From the NCBI RefSeq assembly GCF_900343125.1, contig NZ_OPYL01000003.1, positions 124,001 through 188,000 of the forward strand: a DNA stretch of 64,000 nt. Direction: 5' to 3'. The DNA is from Dysgonomonas sp. Marseille-P4361. GTDB taxonomy: Bacteria; Bacteroidota; Bacteroidia; Bacteroidales; Dysgonomonadaceae. The notes beneath the pieces were generated by a model. It was given only the letters and a program-made list of their open reading frames with translations, had not been told where the DNA came from and ran no database searches. The position numbers and the translations under genes were made by a program. Below, piece by piece: positions 44,029 to 54,413 of this stretch (its first letter is position 1; each line of letters begins with the position of its first letter).

Positions 44029-45174
44029 TTACAGTTTTCTTGCACCATCTTTAATTACAACATCGTAAACTTTCGCTTTTATATTGAATTTTTGCTCATA
44101 AGCCTCAGTTGCACGTTTGATAAAGTCATCATGTAATTCATTCTTCACAAGATTGATTGTACAACCTCCAAAACCACCACCCATTACACGTGATCCGGCT
44201 ACTCCGCATTCGCGAGCCATATCATTTAAGAAATCCAACTCAGGGCAACTAACTTCATATTTACGACTTAAGCCAATATGAGTTTCATACATTTTCTTTC
44301 CTACTGTTTCATAATCTCCAGCTTTCAAAGCATTACAAGCCTCATCCATACGTTGAATTTCTTCAATAACGAACTCTGCACGAATATAGTCTTCAGCACT
44401 TACTTCATTTGCAACTTCTCTCAACATAGCTAAGTCTGCATCACGAAGAAGTTTTACTTCAGGATGACGTTTAGCAATTGCTGCAGCCACATTTTCACAC
44501 GATTGACGACGTTTGTTATATGCACCTTCTGCCAAGTTGTGAGAAACACAAGTATTAATCAATACTAAACGATATCCTTCAGGGTTGAATGGAACATATT
44601 CATATTCTAATGAACGACAATCTAAACGAATCAAAGAACCTTCTTTGCCAAAGCAAGAAGCAAATTGATCCATGATACCACACATAACACCTACATAGTT
44701 ATGTTCTGTTGCTTGTCCGATCAAAGCTAGTTCAAAACGATCGAAACCTAAGTTATATGTATCATTGATAGCAAAACCGAAACAACTTTCCAATGCTGCA
44801 GACGAAGACATACCTGCACCTAAAGGAACATCGCCAGCAAACACACAATCAAATCCCGGAATTGACTTTCCTTTTTTGATCATTTCGCGGCAAACGCCAT
44901 AAATATATCTAGCCCATTGTTTTTCAGGAAGATCATTTTCTCCAAGACCAAACTCTGCAGATTCACCCAAATCTAATGCAAAAGCTCTTACTTTATCTGT
45001 ACCATTTGGTTTGATTTCACAGTACATGGCTTTATCTATTGCACCTGGCAATACAAAACCTCCGTTATAGTCTGTATGTTCCCCAATAAGGTTAATCCGT
45101 CCCGGAGAAGTATACATCACACCTTCTGTACCATAAAGAGCTTTAAATTTTTCTTGAATTGCTTTTAATTCCAT
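44029..45174 (-). CDS. galK: Galactokinase
   Basis: 381 residues. GHMP-kinase motifs in order: PGRINLIGEHTDYNGG at 25-40 (galactokinase signature), the ATP loop VPLGAGMSSSAALES near 115-129, and the C-terminal GSRVMGGGFGGCTINLV near 330. Phosphorylates galactose at C1 in the Leloir pathway. Starts 37 bases after ligA on the same strand, so probably cotranscribed; no galE/galT neighbour. Confidence 0.96.
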   Translation of the reverse strand: MELKAIQEKFKALYGTEGVMYTSPGRINLIGEHTDYNGGFVLPGAIDKAMYCEIKPNGTDKVRAFALDLGESAEFGLGENDLPEKQWARYIYGVCREMIKKGKSIPGFDCVFAGDVPLGAGMSSSAALESCFGFAINDTYNLGFDRFELALIGQATEHNYVGVMCGIMDQFASCFGKEGSLIRLDCRSLEYEYVPFNPEGYRLVLINTCVSHNLAEGAYNKRRQSCENVAAAIAKRHPEVKLLRDADLAMLREVANEVSAEDYIRAEFVIEEIQRMDEACNALKAGDYETVGKKMYETHIGLSRKYEVSCPELDFLNDMARECGVAGSRVMGGGFGGCTINLVKNELHDDFIKRATEAYEQKFNIKAKVYDVVIKDGARKL

Positions 45175-45211
45175 GGTTAATTTTCAATTTAAGTTTATAA
45201 TTAATAAGATT

Positions 45212-47215
45212 TTATTCAATCATTTTAAGGAATTCCTCCTCATTAATAATAGGAACGCCCAGTTTTTCTGCTTTTTCTAATTTTGCCGGTCCCATATTAT
45301 CTCCTGCAAGTACATAACTTGTCTTGGATGATATAGAACCACTATTTTTACCTCCGTTTTGTTCTATAAGAGCTTTGTATTCATCTCTGGAATGAATCTC
45401 AAAAGTACCACTAATTACTATATTCAGACCTGCCAACTTATCTGTCCGCTGCGAAATGACCTCTTCACTCAAAGAGAATTGAAGCCCATATTCTTTCAAT
45501 CGTTCTACAACTGCAACATTCTCCGGATCAGAGAAATACTTAACTATACTTTGAGCTATCCTATCTCCTATTTCATCCACTTCTGTCAGTTGATGTATTG
45601 ATGCATTCATTAATTCATCTATAGAGTGAAAAGCCATTGCTAACTTCTTTGCTACGGTCTCTCCTACATATCTAATACCTAAAGCAAAAAGAACCCTTGG
45701 ATATGGTACCAATACCGAGCTTTTTATACTCTCCACAAGATTTTTTGCACTCTTTTCTGCCCATCGTTCTAGTCGAGATACATCTTGCCATTTCAGTGTG
45801 TACAGATCAGCTATATTGTGAATTAACCCAGCATTATACAAATGCTCTATAGTCTCTGTTCCCCCCGCTATATTCATAGCTTTCCTAGTAATAAAATGCT
45901 CAATACGACCTTTTATTTGTGGAGGACAAGAACTTTCGTTAGGGCAATAATATATTGCTTCACCTTCGTCTTTCGTCAACGGGGTACCACATTCTGGACA
46001 ATTCTTAATAAAGAATACTTTTTCGTCGAACATTCCTCGTTTAGACGTGTCTACTGCCGTTATTTTAGGAATAATTTCTCCTCCTTTTTCAACATAAACC
46101 TGATCATTGAGATGTAAGTCTAAAGAATTTATATAATCCTCATTATATAAAGAAGCCCGTTTTACGATCGTCCCTGACAATTTTACAGGTTTTAAGTTGG
46201 CAACAGGAGTTATCGCTCCGGTACGTCCTACTTGATATGACACAGACTCTAAAGTAGTCAATTCTTTCTCAGCCTGAAACTTAAAAGCAATTGCCCAACG
46301 AGGAAACTTTGAAGTATATCCTAAATTCTTTTGTTGAGTCAGAGAATTCACTTTCAAAACTATTCCATCGGTAGCTACCGGAAGATTCTTACGTTCTACA
46401 TCCCAATAACGTATATATTCGAATATTTCGTCCAGCGTTTTACACTTTTTGGTTGCTGTAGAAATTTTAAAACCCCAATCACGAGCTTTCATCAGATTTT
46501 CATAATGTCTATCTGTTGGAAGATTATCTCCTAGTAAGTAGTATAGAAACGAGTCGAGCTTTCTTGCTGCTACTATTTTAGGGTCTTGCTGTTTCAACGT
46601 TCCCGATCCTGCATTACGAGGGTTGGCAAACAAGGCTTCTTCTTGTTCTGCTCTTTCCTTATTCAGGGCATCAAAAACAGACCAGGGCATCAAGATTTCG
46701 CCTCTTATCTCAAACTCTGCAGGGTAATCATTCCCTCTAAGCTTTAAAGGAATACTGCGTATAGTACGCACATTAGCAGTAACATCATCCCCCTCTACCC
46801 CATCGCCACGCGTCACAGCTTGCGTTAGTTCTCCATTTACATATGTCAACGAAATTGATGTTCCATCATATTTTAGTTCACAGACGATTTCAAATTCATC
46901 ATTCAATCCTTTCTGAACTCTATTATAGAAATCAGTAACCTCTGCCTCACTATAGGTATTTCCTAACGAAAGCATCGGGTATTTATGTTTTACTTGTTTA
47001 AATGATTTATTAATATCGCTCCCCACTCGTTGTGTTGGCGAATTAGGATCATTAAATTCCGGATATTGTTCTTCCAAATCGGTCAGCTCTCTTAACTTCT
47101 TATCAAATTCGAAATCTGATATAGTTGGAGCAGAAAGAACATAGTAATTATAGTTGTGAGTATTAAGCTCTTCTCTGAGCGCCTCTATCTGTTGTTTTAT
47201 ATGGTCCATTATCAT
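45212..47215 (-). CDS. ligA: NAD-dependent DNA ligase
   Basis: 667 residues, normal LigA length. Adenylation motif [12 protein letters not shown] (nucleotidyl Lys near 116), [13 protein letters not shown] near 198-210, OB fold, tetracysteine zinc finger (CPECG near 405, [10 protein letters not shown] near 423), four helix-hairpin-helix repeats and a C-terminal BRCT ([17 protein letters not shown]). Seals nicks in replication and repair. TATATTTG at 47232-47239 (minus) is a possible -7 element. Confidence 0.97.
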   Translation of the reverse strand: MIMDHIKQQIEALREELNTHNYNYYVLSAPTISDFEFDKKLRELTDLEEQYPEFNDPNSPTQRVGSDINKSFKQVKHKYPMLSLGNTYSEAEVTDFYNRVQKGLNDEFEIVCELKYDGTSISLTYVNGELTQAVTRGDGVEGDDVTANVRTIRSIPLKLRGNDYPAEFEIRGEILMPWSVFDALNKERAEQEEALFANPRNAGSGTLKQQDPKIVAARKLDSFLYYLLGDNLPTDRHYENLMKARDWGFKISTATKKCKTLDEIFEYIRYWDVERKNLPVATDGIVLKVNSLTQQKNLGYTSKFPRWAIAFKFQAEKELTTLESVSYQVGRTGAITPVANLKPVKLSGTIVKRASLYNEDYINSLDLHLNDQVYVEKGGEIIPKITAVDTSKRGMFDEKVFFIKNCPECGTPLTKDEGEAIYYCPNESSCPPQIKGRIEHFITRKAMNIAGGTETIEHLYNAGLIHNIADLYTLKWQDVSRLERWAEKSAKNLVESIKSSVLVPYPRVLFALGIRYVGETVAKKLAMAFHSIDELMNASIHQLTEVDEIGDRIAQSIVKYFSDPENVAVVERLKEYGLQFSLSEEVISQRTDKLAGLNIVISGTFEIHSRDEYKALIEQNGGKNSGSISSKTSYVLAGDNMGPAKLEKAEKLGVPIINEEEFLKMIE

Positions 47216-47316
47216 CCTTAAAGCTTAACTACAAATATAGAAAGAAATAAGATTAGTTTGAGTAATCGTTATTCATTTTTCAGAAATCCTTATTCAAAAT
47301 AAAGATTTGTAAACAA

Positions 47317-47343
47317 AACCCTGAATATTATAAATTCAGGGTT
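47317..47343 (-). terminator. Intrinsic terminator of the 110-aa gene
   Basis: AACCCTGAAT pairs perfectly with ATTCAGGGTT; followed on the minus strand by TTGTTT. Confidence 0.7.
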
Positions 47344-47380
47344 CTATGCATTTATAATTTTTTCTATCGAATAAATTTAT

Positions 47381-47713
47381 TTAAGGCCAGTTGCTCACTG
47401 ATACAGATGGAGAATTACTAACTCTAACATCAATACTTGAAGAACTACTTTCGATTCTTATAGGAATTCGTTCAGTAAAGTCATAATTCTTCACTTGCAC
47501 AGGTATTTTCGATTTTTCAATACTCTTTCCATCTATCTGCACTATATTCACATCAACAACTCCATCCGTTTTTATGGCTGTTGGCGTAGGAAGAGGAAGG
47601 TCGGCAGCGTATGCTTTTTCTACAAGCGTAATATCCTTTACTAAATGTCCGATTAAAGCAACAGCGATAACTGTCAATACAATTTTTGTGTATAAATCTG
47701 CACTTGTTTTCAT
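47381..47713 (-). CDS. Hypothetical 110-aa secreted or anchored protein
   Basis: One N-terminal hydrophobic helix (IVLTVIAVALIGHLV) with a likely cleavage near AYAAD, then a small beta-rich domain (VDVNIVQIDGKSIEK, IPVQVKNYDFTERIPIRIE) and a Ser-rich tail. Not recognised. It follows the next lipoprotein gene by 31 bases on the same strand, so the two are likely an envelope-protein operon. Confidence 0.6.
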   Translation of the reverse strand: MKTSADLYTKIVLTVIAVALIGHLVKDITLVEKAYAADLPLPTPTAIKTDGVVDVNIVQIDGKSIEKSKIPVQVKNYDFTERIPIRIESSSSSIDVRVSNSPSVSVSNWP

Positions 47714-47744
47714 AATTATATTTTTTATATATTATTTAATTCTT

Positions 47745-48473
47745 TTATTTTTCACCAATTGAAAAAGAAGATCGCCCCTTACGAATATAACCATCCGACA
47801 TATTAAAACTAACTGTTTCTTCGCTACGTCCTTTATACAGATACGGAGTGCGAACAGTGAATAAAATCGCCCCATTAGGAGAACTACCCAATCGAATAAC
47901 ATCCCCATCTATATGAAAAGCTATAGAACCTCTTGTCCCTTCCCCTTGATGAAAAGTATTTCCATTGCGCGTAAACATTATTTTTCCATCAGATTTCCTG
48001 CCTTGTCGTAAATAATCACCATCTATATTAAATACAACCTCTCCTGCGTAATGAGAAATAGGAGGAGAAACTGGACCCCATGCCGGAAAGAAATAATTAT
48101 CATCTATCCTATACACTTTATAATAGGTAATAAAATTGCAGATATTATTCGATTCAATATAGTAAAGAGGTTTGCCTTTCACCTCCGATCCGCTATAAAT
48201 AAAATTTCCGTCTATCCTAAACAGTATATCTCCATCTAAGCGACTCCCTTTTCTAACTACAGTGTCGTTAAAATTGTAAAGTGTATCTTTTGAATATGCA
48301 CCTTTGAGAAGATAAGTTTTTGTTTCATCAAATCTAAAACTTACATTTGCCAACGGATCGGGTTTTTCTTTATCCTCATCAGGAGGTCTTATAGGTTTAT
48401 ACTGATCATAATCCTGACAAGCATAAAATAAAGAGAAGCTAATTAAGAAAAATAGAATATATAATTTCTTCAT
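47745..48473 (-). CDS. Repeat-containing lipoprotein, beta-flower-like
   Basis: 242 residues, lipobox SFSLFYAC (Cys19). After a Pro/Asp-rich linker the protein is built of ~20-23-residue repeats of the form G-x-I-x-F-x-I-D-G-x-x-I/L-x-x-G (GDILFRIDGNFIYSGS, GEVVFNIDGDYLRQGR, GKIMFTRNGNTFHQGE, GSIAFHIDGDVIRLGS, GAILFTVRTPYLYKGR). The pattern resembles the five-fold beta-flower proteins of Bacteroidales; that match is from memory. Surface or periplasmic, function unknown. Confidence 0.65.
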   Translation of the reverse strand: MKKLYILFFLISFSLFYACQDYDQYKPIRPPDEDKEKPDPLANVSFRFDETKTYLLKGAYSKDTLYNFNDTVVRKGSRLDGDILFRIDGNFIYSGSEVKGKPLYYIESNNICNFITYYKVYRIDDNYFFPAWGPVSPPISHYAGEVVFNIDGDYLRQGRKSDGKIMFTRNGNTFHQGEGTRGSIAFHIDGDVIRLGSSPNGAILFTVRTPYLYKGRSEETVSFNMSDGYIRKGRSSFSIGEK

Positions 48474-48686
48474 AGTAGATATAGTTTGTGCTTTATCAGT
48501 AGGACTCTGTTCTCTTACAAAGGTTTAATTATAAATATGAAGATAATACAAATATTGAATCAAAACACAAATTAAACAACAGGGTAACAAAAATTTATCA
48601 CCAAGTCCTAAATTATATTAAACAAATTATCTTAATTTGCGTTTTAAAAGGAAATAATAGATTATTAATTTATAAATTACTAAACA

Positions 48687-49097
48687 ATGTCTGTAGTAAA
48701 AGAACTGAAAGAATTTATGATGCGCGGCAATGTCGTTGATATGGCAGTCGGTGTTATCGTAGGTGGAGCCTTTGGAAAAATTGTAACGTCTTTGGTTAAC
48801 GATGTAATTATGCCTCCTATTGGAGCTTTACTTGGGAATGTGAATTTTTCCGAATTGAAGGTAGTAATAAAAGAAGCTGTGGGTGAGACAGCTGCCGTTA
48901 CTATAAATTACGGAGCATTCATCCAAACAATCATAGATTTCATTATAATAGCAACAGCTATTTTCTTTGCTATTAAAGCAATCAATAGTCTAAAAAAGAA
49001 AAAAGAGGAAGCACCTGCTGCACCTCCAGCTCCTACCAAAGAAGAAGTTTTGCTTACTGAAATTAGAGATTTGCTAAAAGAACAAAACAGTAAATAA
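48687..49097 (+). CDS. mscL: Large-conductance mechanosensitive channel
   Basis: 136 residues. [20 protein letters not shown] and [20 protein letters not shown] form the pore helix TM1, with TM2 in [18 protein letters not shown] and a charged C-terminal coiled coil after a PPAPT linker. Opens at high membrane tension to release solutes on osmotic downshock. Confidence 0.97.
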   Translation: MSVVKELKEFMMRGNVVDMAVGVIVGGAFGKIVTSLVNDVIMPPIGALLGNVNFSELKVVIKEAVGETAAVTINYGAFIQTIIDFIIIATAIFFAIKAINSLKKKKEEAPAAPPAPTKEEVLLTEIRDLLKEQNSK

Positions 49098-49136
49098 CTT
49101 TACATAGAATAAAATTCACTTAACCTTAACATAGTT

Positions 49137-49985
49137 ATGACAAAAAGAATTTCTACTTCGTTAGCTATAATAGCAATATGCTTATTATATAGCGGTTGTG
49201 GTAGCGTACCTATTACAGGACGTAAGCAGTTATCTTTGGTCTCGAACCAGGAGGTACTATCCTTAAGTTTGCAGCAATATGGAGATTTCATGAAATCTGC
49301 TCCTATCTCTACAGATAAGGTTAATACAGCGATGGTACAACGAGTAGGAAGAAATATTGCAAATGCTGTTGAGACATATTTAAACAATAATGGATATGCC
49401 GATCAGGTAAAAGAGTATGCATGGGAATTTAACCTTGTGAAAAGTTCTGATGTAAACGCTTTCTGTATGCCTGGTGGAAAGATTGTTGTATATGAAGGAA
49501 TACTGCCTTATACTCAAGACGAAACAGGTCTGGCTGTTGTATTGGGACACGAGGTAGCTCACGCAGTAGCAAAACATGCTAATGAAAGAATGAGCAACCA
49601 ACTTGCAACTCAATACGGAACTGCTGCTGTAGGAGCTGCACTAGGAGGCTCTTCTGCTGCTGTACAGCAAGCTGCTTCTATTGCATTAGGGCTAGGAACT
49701 CAATATGGGATTCTTCTCCCTTATTCTCGTAAGCAAGAATTAGAAGCTGATAAATTAGGACTTATATTTATGGCAATGGCCGGATACGATCCTAGTCATG
49801 CTGCTGCATTTTGGACGCGAATGTCGCAGCAAGGAGGAAGCACTCCCGAGTTCATGAGCACCCACCCTTCTGATAATACGAGAATACAGCAAATTCAAAA
49901 AGATTTACCTGAAGCGTTAAAATATTACAGAGGAGGAACATCTAAAAGCAGTAATGCTAAAACCTCTAATCAATGGACCTTTTAA
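49137..49985 (+). CDS. M48-family metalloprotease lipoprotein
   Basis: 282 residues. Lipobox LLYSGC (Cys21) and the family opening PITGRKQLSLVSNQEV. Zinc site HEVAHAVAKHANERM near 139-153, third ligand in RKQELEADKLGLIFM near 200. Resembles BepA/LoiP-type periplasmic proteases that degrade misassembled outer-membrane proteins. 39 bases after mscL on the same strand; shared transcription possible. Strong terminator follows. Confidence 0.92.
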   Translation: MTKRISTSLAIIAICLLYSGCGSVPITGRKQLSLVSNQEVLSLSLQQYGDFMKSAPISTDKVNTAMVQRVGRNIANAVETYLNNNGYADQVKEYAWEFNLVKSSDVNAFCMPGGKIVVYEGILPYTQDETGLAVVLGHEVAHAVAKHANERMSNQLATQYGTAAVGAALGGSSAAVQQAASIALGLGTQYGILLPYSRKQELEADKLGLIFMAMAGYDPSHAAAFWTRMSQQGGSTPEFMSTHPSDNTRIQQIQKDLPEALKYYRGGTSKSSNAKTSNQWTF

Positions 49986-49995
49986 TGTATAAATA

Positions 49996-50031
49996 AAAAA
50001 ATACCTGATAAAATTTTATCAGGTATTTTTT
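49996..50031. terminator. Bidirectional intrinsic terminator
   Basis: Perfect palindrome with arms AAAAATACCTGATAAAA and TTTTATCAGGTATTTTT between two convergent genes. Confidence 0.88.
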
Positions 50032-50052
50032 TATTCCTCTCAAATATCCATA

Positions 50053-51318
50053 TTAATTAAGATTTTTAACTAATACTTTATCGATTCTAACGCCATCCAT
50101 ATCCATTATTTCAAAAGAGAACTGATTCCATTCCACCTCTTCTCCAGCAATGGGAATATGCCCTAATAAGTCCAGTATCAGTCCACTGATGGTATTATAT
50201 TCATATTGTGTATATAACTCTCCTTTGTCAAAATAATTAAGGAAATCATAAAAAGACCACTGTCCGTCGACTAAATAACTTCCATCTTTTCTCAAAACAA
50301 GATCCGGCTCTTCGTGAGGATCTAATATTGTACCGACTAATGCTTCAAGAATATCCTTAAGAGTGATTACTCCATTTACAGTACCAAATTCATCACACAC
50401 CAAAGCATATTGTACTTGTGCTGCTTTCATCTCAGCCAAAGCATTATACACTTCCATATTTTCATAAAAGAATTGAACAGGACGGATAAATTCCCGAATA
50501 TTAAAATCATTCTTTTCTGTACATCCAAACATGTCTTTAAGATATACAATTCCTTCTATATGATCCAAATCTTTAGTCCCAACCGGATATTTATCAAATG
50601 GATTGTTGCGAATAACATCTAGAATTTCGTCGTTAGACATTTCTGTATCTATCCATACAATATCTGCTCGGTGTGTCATAATAGATTCCAGATTTCTATC
50701 TCCTAGGTTGAATACACGCTCTACAATATCTTGCTCCACTTCCTGAACAGCACCATCTTCTTTTCCCTCTCTAACGATGGATCTAATTTCTTCCTCTGTT
50801 ACTTTAGACCCACCATCTTTTATATTTAAAATATTAAAGACTAAAGATGTACTCTTTGACAATACCCAAACAAAAGGTGATGCAATAAGGGATAAATAAT
50901 GCATGGGATAAGCAATAACCTTTGCAATCTTTTCTGAAGCACTCAAACCAATTCTTTTAGGGACAAGCTCTCCAAATATAATTGTAAAGTAAGTTACAAC
51001 AACAACTATAATCAACTGAGCTACTCTATGAACATAAGTCTCAGACATCCCTATATGTTTTAATATAACAGCAAAATCGTCAGCTAAGACATCGCCGGAG
51101 TACAATCCGGTAACAATTCCAATAAGTGTTATTCCTACTTGTACTGTTGACAGAAAATTATCTGGATTATTTGCTAAATTCAAGGCTTTCTGAGCGGCAT
51201 TACTCCCTTGTTTAGCTTCACTTTTAAGGCTGGATTTACGTGCTGAAATAACTGCTATCTCTGACATGGAAAAGATTCCATTCAAAAGTATCAGTCCAAT
51301 AATGATTCCAATTTCCAT
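50053..51318 (-). CDS. CNNM/CorC (hemolysin-like) transporter family protein
   Basis: 421 residues. DUF21 membrane domain at 1-~170 (LLNGIFSMSEIAVISARKSS, FGELVPKRIGLSASEKIA), a CBS pair at ~200-330 (IMTHRADIVWIDTEMSNDEI, YALVCDEFGTVNGVITLKDI) and a C-terminal CorC_HlyC domain. Members are linked to magnesium or cobalt efflux; older annotation as haemolysin is by name only. Monocistronic. Confidence 0.9.
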   Translation of the reverse strand: MEIGIIIGLILLNGIFSMSEIAVISARKSSLKSEAKQGSNAAQKALNLANNPDNFLSTVQVGITLIGIVTGLYSGDVLADDFAVILKHIGMSETYVHRVAQLIIVVVVTYFTIIFGELVPKRIGLSASEKIAKVIAYPMHYLSLIASPFVWVLSKSTSLVFNILNIKDGGSKVTEEEIRSIVREGKEDGAVQEVEQDIVERVFNLGDRNLESIMTHRADIVWIDTEMSNDEILDVIRNNPFDKYPVGTKDLDHIEGIVYLKDMFGCTEKNDFNIREFIRPVQFFYENMEVYNALAEMKAAQVQYALVCDEFGTVNGVITLKDILEALVGTILDPHEEPDLVLRKDGSYLVDGQWSFYDFLNYFDKGELYTQYEYNTISGLILDLLGHIPIAGEEVEWNQFSFEIMDMDGVRIDKVLVKNLN

Positions 51319-51448
51319 ATATCTATATTCTAAGAAGCGAATGTAGATATATTCATCGAACTGAACAATTTTACTTTATGAATATAGAATAAGGCTTGTT
51401 AAATTTACCAAAGTTTGGGAAATAGCTTTATCTGTATGCCAAAGGAAT

Positions 51449-52564
51449 TTATTTATTCAAAATATTTTTAACTATATGTATTATATCTTCATGTGTGCTA
51501 TTATTTGTATCAACAGCAACACTTGAATCTCTATACGGTCTATACACATCTAGATTTGTGACTGAAAATAATCCAACAACTGGTGTTGCACTTGCACTTG
51601 CCAGATGCATAATTCCACAATCGGCACTAATAAATATTGATAAATTATGGATAACACCTGCTATTTCTCTTATATCTTTACTATAATATGAAGGTGCCTC
51701 GAAATCAATCTGAGAAGAATTTTCGACAGGTAAAACTTCCAAAATATTAAATTCATAAGCAAATTCCTGCTTCAACAATCCATATAGATTCTTCCACCAT
51801 TCTTCTGAATAACATTTATCCCCTGTTGCAAATGTATATATTCCAATAGTTTTTTTAGAATTATTAAAGATCGAAGAAATTATCTTTCCCCCCTCTAGCT
51901 TTTCTTCAACAGAAAGTTTTATATCTAATGGAGCTATTTCCCTATTATTTATTAAAATATTATCACTCAATAGAGTTCTCAAATTATACACAGTTCTTTT
52001 AGCTATATGATTATAATCCCCATATGCCTCCTCTAACTCTGGGATAATGTCATTAAAAAATTTAAAATGCCCCTTTGAGATTTTAGTAGACAAACGTCCT
52101 GAAGACGAATTTTCAACAGTGTTGATAACTAAATCATATTTATACTTTCTCAGCCTTAACCATATCTGAATATATTCCCACAAATTATCAAAAGGCTTTT
52201 TAGGTAAAGAAATAATACGATCTATGCACTCGTAGTTTCGAAATAAGATAGAAGCTATCCCTCCTCTTACAAATAAATCTATTTTAGCTTGAGGAAATAA
52301 ATATTCTAATTCTTGAATTAAAGGAGTTATTAATAATTGATTTCCAAGCCTACTATTTGGTCTTGACACTAATATCTTTTTCACTACAAAAGAACTATTT
52401 AGCGTAAGAAATAAATCCTTACTATGCTTCTTCTTTTGTCCTATATTCTTGGTTAAAGAGCGTAATAGAGAAGCTCTTATTTTATTAATACGCTTACTTA
52501 CTTTCATATTAAATATGACCAATTCTCTGTCTATCCTGCAATTTAGCTCTGAACATGTCGTCAT
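51449..52564 (-). CDS. Glycosyltransferase family 9 (heptosyltransferase-like)
   Basis: 371 residues from ATG 52564; ATG at codon 20 (MKVSKRINKIRASLL) is an alternative. Two Rossmann-like halves: ILVSRPNSRLGNQLLITPLI near 65-84 is the acceptor-side opening, and the donor-side NLSIFISADCGIMHLASASA near 310-329 is the GT9 signature. Likely adds a sugar to LPS core or capsule. Lone gene, unlike typical clustered LPS genes. Confidence 0.85.
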   Translation of the reverse strand: MTTCSELNCRIDRELVIFNMKVSKRINKIRASLLRSLTKNIGQKKKHSKDLFLTLNSSFVVKKILVSRPNSRLGNQLLITPLIQELEYLFPQAKIDLFVRGGIASILFRNYECIDRIISLPKKPFDNLWEYIQIWLRLRKYKYDLVINTVENSSSGRLSTKISKGHFKFFNDIIPELEEAYGDYNHIAKRTVYNLRTLLSDNILINNREIAPLDIKLSVEEKLEGGKIISSIFNNSKKTIGIYTFATGDKCYSEEWWKNLYGLLKQEFAYEFNILEVLPVENSSQIDFEAPSYYSKDIREIAGVIHNLSIFISADCGIMHLASASATPVVGLFSVTNLDVYRPYRDSSVAVDTNNSTHEDIIHIVKNILNK

Positions 52565-52606
52565 GCAGTGATGACATGATTTATATATTATCTCCTATTG
52601 TCCTCG

Positions 52607-52636
52607 CAAAAGTAGAATAAAAACCAATATATCCAA
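52607..52636 (-). promoter_or_regulatory. Promoter of the GT9 gene
   Basis: Minus strand: TTG (52634-52636), 19-base spacer, TACTTTTG (52607-52614), 43 bases before ATG 52564. Confidence 0.7.
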
Positions 52637-52698
52637 TCGAATCTTCATATTTATACGCGAAATGAAAAATATATAATTGTGGCAACTCTATAAAAAAA

Positions 52699-52747
52699 TG
52701 TCTATATTATCCAATACATTGTTTTAATGCATTGGATAGTATAGACA
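52699..52747 (-). terminator. Intrinsic terminator of the SWIM gene
   Basis: TGTCTATA-T-TATCCAAT pairs with ATTGGATA-G-TATAGACA (one internal mismatch), followed on the minus strand by ATTTTTTTA. Confidence 0.8.
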
Positions 52748-52770
52748 ATCTATTTATAACAAAAGACTTT

Positions 52771-54408
52771 TTACCTTTTAGCAGCTAATATACGGGCTGC
52801 AAGGATATGCTCACAAGGGCCTTTTTTCAATTTATTACCTTTATAAAAATCGCACTCACATGTCCCATCCACTAGTCGTTGATCTTTATCAATGAGTGCT
52901 GACACATTATATCTATTATTACTTTCTTTCACCGATCCGTTGATAGAAAGATGATCTTTTGCTATTTCAGTTTTCACCTTAACATTATCTCCGTCAATAA
53001 GTTCATTAGCAATCCGTTCTTTATCGCTACCAAAACGTAAGGTTTTCATATCTAATGGTTCACCCGAAAGTTCACGAACTCTATAAACGTTCAAACTAGG
53101 ATCGTAAATAACCTTTCCTGCCTGAGCAAATGAAGTTAAGGATGAAGCAATGACAGAAGAATCCAGATCTAGTTTTTTAGCCAAATTATCAGAAGATTCG
53201 TACCATGCTTCTTTCAGCGTATCAAATATGGTTTGTTGTGTAGCGAAATCTACATTTCCACGAGGAGCCATCAAGTCAAAATTACCGGCCCTACTCCAAT
53301 CATTAGCTGTCCAACCCGATAACCCGAGCGTAAAGGTCATATCGCCTAAGTCGGCTAAGAGAAATGAAGGAAGTCCTGAACCAAGAAGCATTACTTTAAA
53401 GGACTTGGTTATAGGTAGTAATCTTTCTAAAATCAACAACCTCCTACGTCCCCAGATTCGTATTGTTTTCGCTTCATTACCCGTATAAACCGAACGATGG
53501 AATGTCACAGTTTCATACCAAGGTTCGAAAAGAACTTTTATAGGTTGCCCCGGTTCTAAAATGAAACGTAGCGCACGAGGCCCTTCTTTTTCTTTAAATC
53601 GTCTTAGATATTGACAAATAGTATAAACATCCATAGGATGAAGATTGAAAACCGTTGCAGGAAGAGTCATAGCACTACTCACTTGCAAGAATCCTCTTAC
53701 CCACGAATCAGGCAAATCAATTTTCAGTTCTTTATAATCATTCTCATTGGATGTTTGAACCTCAAAACCGGAGGGGTCTATTTTGAAATCAGTATCCTTA
53801 TAATCTCTTATCTTTTGAAATTCTCCATACAAAGTTGCCGAATAATCTATATTGGTCGTTCCGCACTCAAATTCATTGATTTCTTTGAATACATTATAAT
53901 TACAGCTTAACTTACCATAAGTAGATTCATCTTGACTAAAACATTCAAAGAATAATTCGTCGGGATGTACTGTTATTACAGGATCTAACACAAACCAAGC
54001 ATCACGATCATTGTCATACAAGTATTTATAATACTTAGATCGAGCGTTATAAAAAGGAGCTAAAACTCTATTCTTCTCTTTGTGTATATTATCTAATTCG
54101 TCTTTCAAGTCTGTAATCCGCCTTCTGACATCTTCTATCTGAGATTGAGCAACATATTCGCTGAGCCATATTTTTTCTTGTTCGGCTACCCATGCCAAAT
54201 ACTCGGTTCTATCTTTAGGCTTGAAGCGCAAGTCGGATACTACAACATCATGCAATGCAGATATTGCTTCTCTGAAATTTATCTTTCTATTTAACTTACC
54301 CACAAAAAAAGTAGGATGGCGCAATGTATCCGGAGCAAAACTCATCGATGTGCTTCCGGAGGAACTATTGATAGATGTACTACCTTTATATTTATAATCG
54401 AATAACAT
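52771..54408 (-). CDS. SWIM zinc-finger protein
   Basis: 545 residues. The C-terminal SWIM motif CxCx(n)CxH is GTCECDFYKG ... GPCEHILAAR near 515-540. Before it is a 500-residue region without an identifiable catalytic motif, including a helical, charged stretch near 85-110 and a wHTH-like piece (LKEAWYESSDNLAKKLDLDS). Known cousins occur in multigene Bacteroidota/actinobacterial loci with MoxR, VWA and HEAT/WGR proteins. It follows a HEAT-like gene by 5 bases; none of the AAA or VWA partners is present here. Confidence 0.75.
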   Translation of the reverse strand: MLFDYKYKGSTSINSSSGSTSMSFAPDTLRHPTFFVGKLNRKINFREAISALHDVVVSDLRFKPKDRTEYLAWVAEQEKIWLSEYVAQSQIEDVRRRITDLKDELDNIHKEKNRVLAPFYNARSKYYKYLYDNDRDAWFVLDPVITVHPDELFFECFSQDESTYGKLSCNYNVFKEINEFECGTTNIDYSATLYGEFQKIRDYKDTDFKIDPSGFEVQTSNENDYKELKIDLPDSWVRGFLQVSSAMTLPATVFNLHPMDVYTICQYLRRFKEKEGPRALRFILEPGQPIKVLFEPWYETVTFHRSVYTGNEAKTIRIWGRRRLLILERLLPITKSFKVMLLGSGLPSFLLADLGDMTFTLGLSGWTANDWSRAGNFDLMAPRGNVDFATQQTIFDTLKEAWYESSDNLAKKLDLDSSVIASSLTSFAQAGKVIYDPSLNVYRVRELSGEPLDMKTLRFGSDKERIANELIDGDNVKVKTEIAKDHLSINGSVKESNNRYNVSALIDKDQRLVDGTCECDFYKGNKLKKGPCEHILAARILAAKR

Positions 54409-54413
54409 GCTGA

